A stretch of 64,000 nt of DNA from Myxococcus sp. CA023. GTDB lineage: Bacteria > Myxococcota > Myxococcia > Myxococcales > Myxococcaceae. Position 1 is the stretch's first letter; each line of letters opens with the position of its first letter. The translations under genes and the position numbers were made by a program. Positions 34,657 through 41,855 of this stretch are shown piece after piece. The stretch is from the NCBI RefSeq assembly GCF_010998615.1, contig NZ_JAAEAH010000038.1, forward strand, positions 1-64,000, written 5' to 3'. The notes below the pieces were generated by a model that saw nothing but the letters and a program-made list of their open reading frames with translations, was not told the DNA's origin and did not search any database.

Positions 34657-35481
34657 ATGTATGCGGCCATCCAGGTGCTTGCCGTGGTGCTGCTCGTCGT
34701 GGTGGGCGCCGGCTGTCGTGAGGAGAAGCAGGCCGAGCCGCTCAAGTCATTGAAGCCCGAGCCCTTGCCCTCGCTCGCCGTGCCGGGAGAAGCGGCTCCG
34801 GAAGCACCGCGACCCGCGTCGCCGTCCGAAGTGGAGGTGGCGGGCCCCATCCATGGCGAGCCGCTTCCAACCTCCGCGCTCCGGGTGGCGCTGGCGGGGG
34901 AGCGCGTGCGCGTGGGCGAGGAGACCTTCGAGCCGGCGCGCCCGGATGACGCCGCGCGGCTGGCGCAGCGCGTGAAAGGGCACTCCGTGTTGGTGGTTCC
35001 GGACGCGGACACGTTCCTGGTGCAGGCGTCGGAGCTGTTCGCCGTGCTGCGGGACTCGGCGGAGTCCGTGTGGCTGGCGCACCCGGATGGGCCCGTGGCC
35101 TATCCCGTGGTGCTGCGGGACGAAGCGGGCTTCCGCGCGTGGCTGGAGGAGGTCGCGCCGGGCAAGCTGCGCATCATCATGCGCGCGGACGGCTTCGAGT
35201 TGACCACCAGCGTGGGCAAGTTGCCGGGGCCGGATCCGAATGGTCCCTCGGTGCCGGTGCGGGCGGGGCGGCAGGACATCGTCACGCTCCGCCGGGGCCT
35301 GGGCTTGCTCAAGGGGCGCTTCAAGACGTCCGAGGACATCTGCCTCGTGCCCTCGTTCGGCACGGAGGTGGCGCAGGCGGCGCGGGCGCTCGGCGGAAAC
35401 TTCGCCGCGCCGGGTGAGCCGCTGTTCGACACCCTGTGCTTCGTCTACCCCACGCCGCACAAGGCCCCGGACGGAGGGTGA
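34657..35481 (+). CDS. Putative lipoprotein, distantly ExbD/TolR-like periplasmic domain
   Basis: 274 residues from ATG 34657, where a signal peptide with lipobox VVVGAGC begins. A ~50-residue Pro/Glu linker is followed by a domain whose strand order (LRVALAGERVRVGEETFEPA, HSVLVVPDADTFLVQASELF, DSAESVWLAHPDG) vaguely recalls the ExbD/TolR periplasmic fold. Two late Cys (EDICLVP, DTLCFVY) may pair. The function is unknown. The open frame extends to 34408, but that part is Arg/His-rich and precedes the signal peptide. It is divergent from the kinase gene. Confidence 0.68.
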   Translation: MYAAIQVLAVVLLVVVGAGCREEKQAEPLKSLKPEPLPSLAVPGEAAPEAPRPASPSEVEVAGPIHGEPLPTSALRVALAGERVRVGEETFEPARPDDAARLAQRVKGHSVLVVPDADTFLVQASELFAVLRDSAESVWLAHPDGPVAYPVVLRDEAGFRAWLEEVAPGKLRIIMRADGFELTTSVGKLPGPDPNGPSVPVRAGRQDIVTLRRGLGLLKGRFKTSEDICLVPSFGTEVAQAARALGGNFAAPGEPLFDTLCFVYPTPHKAPDGG

Positions 35482-35526
35482 ACCAACTGTGTGGAATCCA
35501 CCGTGCTCGCGTCATCGCCTCGAGCA

Positions 35527-35557
35527 TTGACATCTTCGATAAGTCGCCGTTTATATA
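35527..35557 (+). promoter_or_regulatory. Sigma70-like promoter of the SRPBCC-ArsR operon
   Basis: TTGACA at 35527-35532 and TATATA at 35552-35557, spacer 19 bp (TTATAT at 35551 would give 18). The stretch is distinctly AT-rich against its surroundings. Transcription would start inside or just after the palindrome at 35555-35570, 15-25 nt before the SRPBCC start. Confidence 0.7.
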
Positions 35558-35570
35558 AGCGCACGCTTAT
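35555..35570. promoter_or_regulatory. Palindromic operator, probably for the downstream ArsR repressor
   Basis: A perfect 16-bp inverted repeat, ATAAGCG-CA-CGCTTAT, overlapping the -10 region and the likely start point. Its position would block RNA polymerase when bound. ArsR-family repressors bind such short AT-flanked palindromes, and the only regulator in this operon is ArsR-type, so autorepression is the simple reading. Confidence 0.65.
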
Positions 35571-35583
35571 TCGTGGAGGCGAC

Positions 35584-36243
35584 ATGATTGATGTGAAGCG
35601 GTACCTGGGGGCCGTCGTGCGGGAGGTGGAGAGCCGTGAGCATGAGGGCAAGCCCGCACGCGTCGTCGTCGCCACGCGCGATTACGACACGACGGTGGAG
35701 GACCTCTGGGACGCGCTGACCAACCCCGAGCGCATCCCCCGCTGGTTCCTCCCGGTGTCCGGCGACCTGAAGCTGGGTGGGCGTTATGAGCTCAAGGGCA
35801 ATGCCAGCGGCACGGTCACCCGTTGCGATGCTCCGCGGCACCTGGGGTTGACGTGGGAGTTCGGAGGGGCCGTGAGCTGGTTGGAGGTCATCCTGGCCAA
35901 CGCGCCTGGCGGTGGCACCCGGCTGCGGCTGGAGCACATGGCCCATGTGAGCCCCTTCTGGGACGACTACGGCCCTGGCGCGACCGGAGTCGGCTGGGAG
36001 CTGGGGCTGATGGGCCTGGGCATGCACTTGGAGTCCGGCGGCGCCGCTGTTGACAGCGCGGCGGTGGAATCCTGGACGACCTCGGATGAAGGCAAGGCGT
36101 TCATCACGGCCAGCAGCGAGGGCTGGGGGCAAGCGGATGTGACGCGGGGAGAGGACGCCGCGGCGGCGAAGGCTCGCGCGGCGCGGACGACGGCTTTCTA
36201 TACTGGTGCGCCGCCGCCCGACGTGCGGCATCCGGGGATCTGA
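35584..36243 (+). CDS. SRPBCC (AHSA1-type) family protein
   Basis: 219 residues from ATG 35584, with GGAGG at 35575-35579. It has the START/AHSA1 helix-grip pattern: VVVATRDYDTTVEDLWDALT, NPERIPRWFLPVSGDLKLGG, RYELKGNASGTVTRCDAPRH, and a long C-terminal helix (GVGWELGLMGLGMHLE). This family binds hydrophobic ligands or co-chaperones. The extended C-terminus ends in an Ala/Arg helix. It is the first gene of a two-gene operon with an ArsR regulator, a very common bacterial pairing in which both respond to the same small molecule; the ligand is unknown. Confidence 0.87.
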   Translation: MIDVKRYLGAVVREVESREHEGKPARVVVATRDYDTTVEDLWDALTNPERIPRWFLPVSGDLKLGGRYELKGNASGTVTRCDAPRHLGLTWEFGGAVSWLEVILANAPGGGTRLRLEHMAHVSPFWDDYGPGATGVGWELGLMGLGMHLESGGAAVDSAAVESWTTSDEGKAFITASSEGWGQADVTRGEDAAAAKARAARTTAFYTGAPPPDVRHPGI

Positions 36244-36251
36244 TAGCCACG

Positions 36252-36605
36252 ATGCATGCCTTCGACGTCCTGGGTGAGCCGGTGCGCAGACGGATCCTCG
36301 AGCTCCTGGCCGAGGGGGAACGCCCCTCTGGCGAGGTGACCGAGTCCATCCAGGCGGAGTTCGGCATCAGTCAGCCGGCGGTCAGTCAACACCTGAAGGT
36401 GCTGCGCGACAGCGGCTTCGCGGAGGTTCGCGCGGAAGGGACCCGCCGCCTCTATCGCGTCGACCCGGCGCCGTTGCAGCAGGTCGACGCGTGGCTGGAA
36501 CAGTTCCGCGTGTTCTGGACACCGCGCCTGGAGGCGCTCGCCACCGAGGTGGCGCGGGGCAAGCGGGCTCGGGCCAAGGCCGACACTGAAGGCGGCGGTC
36601 CGTAG
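36252..36605 (+). CDS. ArsR-family winged-helix transcriptional regulator
   Basis: 117 residues. The winged helix-turn-helix starts at residue 3 (FDVLGEPVRRRILELLAEGE), with recognition helix ISQPAVSQHLKVLRDSGFAE and wing VRAEGTRRLYRV. It has no CxC/Cys metal site, so it is of the non-metal SdpR/autorepressor group. The C-terminal helix has WLEQFRVFWTPRLEALATEV, which often partners with SRPBCC proteins. It begins 8 nt after the SRPBCC stop. It probably binds the palindrome at 35555-35570 and represses the operon. Confidence 0.9.
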   Translation: MHAFDVLGEPVRRRILELLAEGERPSGEVTESIQAEFGISQPAVSQHLKVLRDSGFAEVRAEGTRRLYRVDPAPLQQVDAWLEQFRVFWTPRLEALATEVARGKRARAKADTEGGGP

Positions 36606-36830
36606 CGTGGCGCGCGCGGTGTCCAGCATCGCCTGCTTCGGCTGACTTGAAGGGCACCGCTCGCCCCTTCGCTTACGGGAAGGCGCTGCCTACCGGACAG
36701 CGGACCTCATCTGAAGCGAAGCAGGGCAGTGGACTGGCGATGACTCGCCGGGCCTTCGCGGGCGACTTCCAGCCGGAGGATTAGATTCAGGTCCCAGGGC
36801 GGGGTGCGCTCGCCCGCTGGAGGGATACTC

Positions 36831-38636
36831 ATGGATGCCGCATCCAAGGTCGCTTCGCAGCAGGGGCTTGCTCCCGGGGGCGCGTTCCTCTTCGAGGAGG
36901 TGGGCTCGGCCCGAATCCTCACCCCGGAGACCTTCACGGAGGAGCAGCGCCTCTTTTTCAAGACGGCGCTCCAGTTCTCCCGCGAGCAGGTCCTCCCCCT
37001 GTCCGAGCGAATCGAGGCCAAGGACAACGCGCTCCTTCGCCAGTTGCTGCGACAGGCCGGCGAGCTGGGCCTGCTGAGCGTGGACATCCCCGAGTCCTAC
37101 GGCGGAACCGGCCTGGACAAGACGACGTCGCTGCTTTTGGCGGAGGCCATGAGCCTCAACGGCTCATGGTCGGTGACGTTCGGCGCGCACACTGGCATCG
37201 GTACGTTGCCCATCGTCTGGTTCGGCAGCGCCGCGCAGAAGGCGAAGTACCTGCCGAAGCTGGCCACGGGGGAGTGGGTGGCGGCCTACGCGCTCACGGA
37301 GCAGGGAAGCGGCAGTGACGCGCTGGGCGCGAAGACGAAGGCGGTCCGGTCCCCCGACGGCAAGCACTGGATTCTCAACGGCTCCAAGCTCTACATCACC
37401 AACGCGGCCTTCGCGGACGTGTTCGTCGTCTTCGCCAAGGTAGACGGGGACAAGTTCACCGGCTTCATCGTGGAGAAGGACACGCCCGGCCTCACCGTGG
37501 GGCCGGAGGAGCACAAGATGGGCATCCGCGGCTCCTCCACGTGCCCGCTCTACTTCGAGGACGCGCGCGTCCCGGTGGAGAACCAGTTGGGCGAGGTGGG
37601 CAAGGGCCACAAGATCGCCTTCAACATCCTCAACTACGGCCGCCTCAAGCTGGGCGCGGGCGTGCTGGGGGGCATGAAGCTCCAGCTCCAGAACGCGCTG
37701 CGCTTCACGCAGGAGCGCAAGCAGTTCAACGCGCCCATCGTCCAGTTCCCGCTGTCGCGCGAGAAGCTGGCCCGCATGGCCGCGCTCGTCTACGCGGTGG
37801 AGAGCATGACGTACCGCACCGCCGGGCTCGTGGACGCGCGCCTGGGGCAGGGGGACAAGGACGCCCCGGACTACGAGGCGCGCCTCCTGGAGGCGGTGGA
37901 GGAGTACGCCATCGAGTCCTCCATCATGAAGGTGCACGGCTCGGAGTCCTTCGGGCACCTCGTGGATGACGCCGTCCAGCTCCACGGCGGCGCGGGCTAC
38001 ATCGAGGAGTATCCGGTGGAGCGCTCGTACCGCGACGCGCGCATCAACCGCATCTTCGAGGGCACCAACGAAATCAACCGCATGCTCATCACCGGCATGC
38101 TCCTCAAGCGCGCGGTGAAGGGCGACCTGCCGCTGTTCGCCATGGCCGGCAACGTGGCGGAGGAGCTGTCCCGGGGCGAGCGGCCCCGCGCGCGCGTGCA
38201 GGATGCACTGGCCCCTCAGGAGGTCGCCGCCGAGGCCGCCAAGCACCTGGCGCTCCACGGCCTGCGCGTGGCGGCGGAGACGTTCGGCACGGAGCTGGAG
38301 CAGCACCAGGAGGTGCTCGCGGCCCTGTCGGACGTGGTGATGGACGCCTTCGCTCTGGACTCCATGGTGACGCGCACGCGCCAGGCCGCCACGCCCGGTG
38401 CGTTGGACCCGGTGCGGGTGGCAATGACGCAGCTCTACGCGCTGGACGCCATCCCTCGCGCCTACGACAGGACGCGCCGCGCGCTGTGCGCCACGTTGAA
38501 GGGGGACGCGCTCGACCAGGAGCTCAAGCGCCTGGGCGCGCTGGACGTCTTCACGCCGTATGACCCGGCGGCGCTGCGGGAGACGGTGGTGGCGGCCCTG
38601 GAGTCCGCAGGCGGCTACTCCCTGGGCGCGGTGTAG
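36831..38636 (+). CDS. Acyl-CoA dehydrogenase (VLCAD/ACAD9-like)
   Basis: 601 residues from ATG 36831, with GGAGGGA upstream. The N-terminal helical domain and FAD/beta domain include YALTEQGSGSDALGAKTKAV, LNGSKLYITNAAFADVFVVF and MGIRGSSTCPLYFEDARVPV. The C-terminal helical domain has the signature LHGGAGYIEEYPVERSYRDA followed by RIFEGTNEINR, whose Glu is the catalytic base in VLCAD-type enzymes. An extra ~180-residue C-terminal helical region makes it VLCAD/ACAD9-sized. It oxidises acyl-CoA to enoyl-CoA using FAD. Its long-chain preference is inferred from length. It is a single gene; no electron-transfer flavoprotein gene is near. Confidence 0.93.
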   Translation: MDAASKVASQQGLAPGGAFLFEEVGSARILTPETFTEEQRLFFKTALQFSREQVLPLSERIEAKDNALLRQLLRQAGELGLLSVDIPESYGGTGLDKTTSLLLAEAMSLNGSWSVTFGAHTGIGTLPIVWFGSAAQKAKYLPKLATGEWVAAYALTEQGSGSDALGAKTKAVRSPDGKHWILNGSKLYITNAAFADVFVVFAKVDGDKFTGFIVEKDTPGLTVGPEEHKMGIRGSSTCPLYFEDARVPVENQLGEVGKGHKIAFNILNYGRLKLGAGVLGGMKLQLQNALRFTQERKQFNAPIVQFPLSREKLARMAALVYAVESMTYRTAGLVDARLGQGDKDAPDYEARLLEAVEEYAIESSIMKVHGSESFGHLVDDAVQLHGGAGYIEEYPVERSYRDARINRIFEGTNEINRMLITGMLLKRAVKGDLPLFAMAGNVAEELSRGERPRARVQDALAPQEVAAEAAKHLALHGLRVAAETFGTELEQHQEVLAALSDVVMDAFALDSMVTRTRQAATPGALDPVRVAMTQLYALDAIPRAYDRTRRALCATLKGDALDQELKRLGALDVFTPYDPAALRETVVAALESAGGYSLGAV

Positions 38637-38657
38637 CCCGCAGGGGCCTCCGGGCCG

Positions 38658-39407
38658 TCACGGCATCCGCGCGACGGCCTCCATGCCGAAGCTCACCCGG
38701 GCCTTCCAGGGGACGGGCGGCAGCGTGGCCAGGGACAACAGCCCCTCCAGCCGCTGCTGCATGTCCGGCCGGAGCCGGCCGAAGGTGGCGCCGAAGCCCG
38801 GCGCCACCGTCCCCGAGTTCTTCCGGGGCACCGTGGAGGTCCACACCACCTCGCCGTGCAGCATCATGGGCCCCTCCCGGAAGTCCATCTCCAGCAGGAA
38901 GGGCGTGCCCACCTTCACCTGGCGCGGCAGGGAAGGGGCCTGCACCTCCAGGCCCACGCCGCCCCGGGAGATGTCCCGGACGACGAAGCCCGGGGACAGG
39001 GGGGCCGCCTCGACGGCGCGCAGGTACAGGGGCAGCCGTGGGAAGCGGCGCAGGCCGGAGCGTTCATCCGCGGAGTAGATGCGCTGGAGGATGGCGTCCA
39101 ACGCGCTGCGGTCTTCTCCGACCCCATAGCGGACGGTGAGGAGGAAGCGCTGGGACTCCTCGTGTGGGACGACCTGGATCACTTCCCCCAGCACTTCCAC
39201 GGGCCGAGGCACACCGCCCGCATGGAGTTCGAAGGTGAAGCGGGTCCCCAGCGGCAGGCTGCGGCGCGTCTCCAGGGTGACGCCCCCCAGTCCGACACTG
39301 CGCGTGTACTCCCCCACCAGGGACTGCGGCGTCTTGTAGGCCACCTTCAGCCGAACGTTCGTGTTCACGCGACTGACACTTTGCGCCTGGGTCAGGGAGG
39401 AACTCAA
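38658..39407 (-). CDS. Tandem PilZ-domain protein
   Basis: A protein of about 249 residues. The first PilZ-like domain (~20-110: NVRLKVAYKTPQSLVGEYTR, SVGLGGVTLETRRSLPLGT) lacks the Arg motif and has SVGLGGV in place of D/N-x-S-x-x-G. The second (~125-235) is canonical: RRFPR (RxxxR) then VVRDISRGGVGLEVQAP (DxSxxG), so it should bind cyclic-di-GMP. No output domain is attached. The start is placed at TTG 39407 (GGGGT just upstream); GTG 39368 is possible. The open frame to 39599 runs through the mraZ promoter and is unlikely to be coding. It is divergent from mraZ and convergent with the acyl-CoA dehydrogenase. Confidence 0.82.
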   Translation of the reverse strand: MSSSLTQAQSVSRVNTNVRLKVAYKTPQSLVGEYTRSVGLGGVTLETRRSLPLGTRFTFELHAGGVPRPVEVLGEVIQVVPHEESQRFLLTVRYGVGEDRSALDAILQRIYSADERSGLRRFPRLPLYLRAVEAAPLSPGFVVRDISRGGVGLEVQAPSLPRQVKVGTPFLLEMDFREGPMMLHGEVVWTSTVPRKNSGTVAPGFGATFGRLRPDMQQRLEGLLSLATLPPVPWKARVSFGMEAVARMP

Positions 39408-39526
39408 GTTTACCCCAGCGCAATAGGTAGGGCGTCGTGCGGCGCCAACCACTGGACCTTCCAGGTGTGACGGCCTTTCCGGACGTCCGGCGCGGACAAA
39501 CCGCTGTTTCAACCTGTTGCGGTTTC

Positions 39527-39555
39527 TTGACCCCCCCAGGTGGGGCGCGTATGTA
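39527..39555 (+). promoter_or_regulatory. Promoter of the mraZ-ftsA (dcw) cluster
   Basis: TTGACC at 39527-39532 and TATGTA at 39550-39555 with an ideal 17-bp spacer. Transcription would begin near 39562, just before the three GTGG boxes, leaving a leader of about 70 nt to the mraZ GTG start. Confidence 0.65.
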
Positions 39556-39565
39556 TGCCGCCCGG

Positions 39566-39592
39566 AAGTGGCAAGGAGTGGGAAGGAGTGGA
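39566..39592 (+). promoter_or_regulatory. MraZ operator: three GTGG boxes at 10-bp spacing
   Basis: GTGG occurs at 39568, 39578 and 39588, within the direct repeats AAGTGGC, GAGTGGG, GAGTGGA. Three TGG-type boxes with one-turn spacing just upstream of mraZ are the known MraZ binding pattern in E. coli. Placed from about +6 to +30 of the candidate promoter, they fit autorepression by MraZ. Confidence 0.75.
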
Positions 39593-39632
39593 GGTTCATC
39601 CCTCAGCGGGCTGAAAAGGTGGATCGTCCCGA

Positions 39633-40085
39633 GTGTTCCGAGGCGTCTATGAGCACCAGATCGACGCGAAGGGGCGGACGAGCCTCCCGGCGAAGCTCCG
39701 GGACACGCTGGTGGGCGCCTACGACGAGAGGCTCATCCTCACGACGGCGCTCGACCGATGCCTCCACGCCTACCCGGTGCGGGAGTGGGAAGCGCTGGAG
39801 CTGTCGTTGGCCAAGCGCAACCCGATGGAGCCTGGGGTGAAGACGCTGATGCGCTTGTACGTGGCCAGCGCGCAGGAGTGCCCGTTGGACAAGCTGGGGC
39901 GCCTGCTCATCCCTCCGACGCTCCGCTCCTATGCGGGGCTGGAGAAGGACGTGGTGTGGGCGGGGATGGTGAAGGTCATCGAGCTGTGGAGCCGGGAGGG
40001 GTGGGCGAAGGCGCAGGAAGAAGCGCGCCAGGAAGCGACCTCCGCGGATGTGATGAAGGTGCTCGCCGAGCTGCGGCAAGCGTGA
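39633..40085 (+). CDS. mraZ: MraZ, transcriptional regulator of the dcw cluster
   Basis: 150 residues starting at GTG 39633, where the family N-terminus [20 protein letters not shown] begins. Two AbrB-like swapped-hairpin domains: the first with [17 protein letters not shown], the second with [20 protein letters not shown]. MraZ forms a ring and represses its own operon. AGGTGG lies about 10 nt upstream. It is the first gene of the dcw cluster. Confidence 0.95.
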   Translation: MFRGVYEHQIDAKGRTSLPAKLRDTLVGAYDERLILTTALDRCLHAYPVREWEALELSLAKRNPMEPGVKTLMRLYVASAQECPLDKLGRLLIPPTLRSYAGLEKDVVWAGMVKVIELWSREGWAKAQEEARQEATSADVMKVLAELRQA

Positions 40086-40131
40086 CGGGAAAGTCGACAG
40101 GACCCCGAAGTACCGGGAGGGTGGCAAGCGT

Positions 40132-40518
40132 ATGAACCAGGTTCTGGAGGTTCGGCCAGGGTTGGCGGGCGCGGCGATTGCCGCCGGCCGTGTCGAGACG
40201 CTCATGCTGGAGGGCGAGCTGAGCGAGCAGGACCTGCTCGAGCTGTGCGACGACCTGGGCCGCAAGCTGCAGCGCGGCACGCGTCAGGTGGTGCTGGACT
40301 TCGGAGACGTGGGGCACCTGAACTACCGCGGCGTCAAGCCGCTGATGGCGCGCACGGATGCCTTCCGCCGCGCCGGCGGGGACGTGAAGCTGTCCGGACT
40401 GTCGCCGTACCTGGCCGCCATCTTCCGCGCGGCCGGCGCGCACGACTGTTTCGAAATCTACCCGCACATGAACGATGCCCGAGCCGCCTTCGCGCTGGCA
40501 CGGGCACCCTTTGTCTGA
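40132..40518 (+). CDS. STAS-domain protein inside the dcw cluster
   Basis: 128 residues with a STAS/anti-sigma-antagonist-like fold: LMLEGELSEQDLLELCDDLG, the strand-loop QVVLDFGDVGHLNYRGVKPL (where SpoIIAA has D-x-S-x-xxx-S), then helices. The phosphorylatable Ser is replaced (HLNYRG), so classical kinase regulation is unlikely. It lies between mraZ and rsmH, 46 bp and 6 bp away, a place normally without a gene in dcw clusters. It may be a binding or scaffold protein; function unknown. Confidence 0.8.
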   Translation: MNQVLEVRPGLAGAAIAAGRVETLMLEGELSEQDLLELCDDLGRKLQRGTRQVVLDFGDVGHLNYRGVKPLMARTDAFRRAGGDVKLSGLSPYLAAIFRAAGAHDCFEIYPHMNDARAAFALARAPFV

Positions 40519-40524
40519 CGGCCC

Positions 40525-41439
40525 GTGACGGCTTCGGACTTCCAGCACCAGACCGTCCTCCTGCGGGAAGCAGTGGAACTGCTCCGGCCGGCGGATGGGC
40601 GGGTCATCATTGACGGGACGCTGGGTGGTGGTGGCCACTCGGAGGCGCTGCTGGCCTCGGGCGCCACGGTGGTCGGCGTGGACCGGGATCCGGTGGCGCT
40701 CGCCGCGGCCACCGCGCGCCTGGGCGCGAACCCGCGCTTCCAGGGCCGTGCCGGCAATTTCGCCGAGCTGCCCCGCGTCGCCGCGGACCTGCTGCCCGTG
40801 GATGGCGTGCTGGTGGACCTGGGCGTGTCGTCGCCGCAGCTGGACGTGGCCGAGCGTGGCTTCTCCTTCTCCAAGGACGGCCCGCTGGACATGCGCATGG
40901 GGCCGGACGGCCCGACGGCGGCGGAGCTGATCGCCACCACGGATGAGCGCGAGCTGGTCCGCATCCTCAAGGACTACGGTGAAGAGCCGTTCGCCCGGCC
41001 CATTGCCCGTGAGCTGAAGAAGGCCCTGCCCACGCGCACGCTGGAGGCCGCGGAGGTCGTGAAGCGGGCGGTGCCGCGCAAGGCGTGGCCCAACCGCATC
41101 CACGTGGCCACCCGGACCTTCCAGGCGCTGCGCATGGCCGTCAACGGCGAGTTGGAGGCGCTGGACGCGCTGCTGGCCGCCATCCCCGGGCTCCTCAAGG
41201 TGGGGGGGCGCGCCGCCGTCATCGCCTTCCACTCCCTGGAGGACCGGAAGGTGAAGGAGGCGTTCCGCGCGCTCGCGGGGCGCTGCACCTGTCCGCCGGG
41301 CCTGCCCGTGTGCGTATGCAGCGGGGTGGGTGATTTCGCCCTGGTGACGAAGAAGGCCGTGGCCGCCTCCGAGGCGGAGGTCGAGGCCAATCCCCGTTCA
41401 CGCAGCGCGCATCTGCGCGTGGTGGAGAAACTCCGATGA
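40525..41439 (+). CDS. rsmH: 16S rRNA (cytosine1402-N4)-methyltransferase RsmH
   Basis: 304 residues from GTG 40525. It has [20 protein letters not shown], the SAM-binding loop [53 protein letters not shown], and the C-terminal [19 protein letters not shown] with [10 protein letters not shown]. It methylates C1402 of 16S rRNA. Normal length and position. It overlaps ftsL by 4 nt (ATGA). Confidence 0.97.
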   Translation: MTASDFQHQTVLLREAVELLRPADGRVIIDGTLGGGGHSEALLASGATVVGVDRDPVALAAATARLGANPRFQGRAGNFAELPRVAADLLPVDGVLVDLGVSSPQLDVAERGFSFSKDGPLDMRMGPDGPTAAELIATTDERELVRILKDYGEEPFARPIARELKKALPTRTLEAAEVVKRAVPRKAWPNRIHVATRTFQALRMAVNGELEALDALLAAIPGLLKVGGRAAVIAFHSLEDRKVKEAFRALAGRCTCPPGLPVCVCSGVGDFALVTKKAVAASEAEVEANPRSRSAHLRVVEKLR

Positions 41440-41855
41440 GCAAGGTGCACTCCCGGGTATCGGCGTTGCGTTCTTCCGTGACGGTGGGCGGCGTGCTGCT
41501 GCACCTGCTGCCGGCCGTGTGCCTCTTCGCCCTCTTCGCGGCGGTGGGCATCCTGCACGTCACCAGCCGGGTGCTGGTGGTGGACATGGGCTACCGCCTG
41601 TCGCGCGAGGAGGCGGAGAGCCGCATCCTCACGCGCGAGAATGACCGGCTGAAGCTGGAACTGGCCACGCTCAAGGCGCCGGGCCGGCTGGAGCGCGTGG
41701 CGCGTGAGCAGTTGAACATGGCCATGCCGCGCGGCGGCGCCGTGGTGTCGCTGTCGGCGGAGAAGCCGGCGCGTGACAGCGGGGCGCGCGCGGAGGTCCC
41801 GGACGCCACGCAGCCCACCGTCCGCGTGGCGGGCCGCGCCGGAGCCGGTCGGTGA
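41436..41855 (+). CDS. ftsL: Cell division protein FtsL (divisome bitopic protein)
   Basis: 139 residues with the FtsL layout: a short cytoplasmic N-terminus, one transmembrane helix ([20 protein letters not shown]), then a coiled coil ([38 protein letters not shown]) and a flexible C-terminus. FtsL with FtsB and FtsQ activates FtsWI. The call rests on position and topology, as FtsL sequences are poorly conserved. Overlaps rsmH and ftsI. Confidence 0.85.
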   Translation: MSKVHSRVSALRSSVTVGGVLLHLLPAVCLFALFAAVGILHVTSRVLVVDMGYRLSREEAESRILTRENDRLKLELATLKAPGRLERVAREQLNMAMPRGGAVVSLSAEKPARDSGARAEVPDATQPTVRVAGRAGAGR

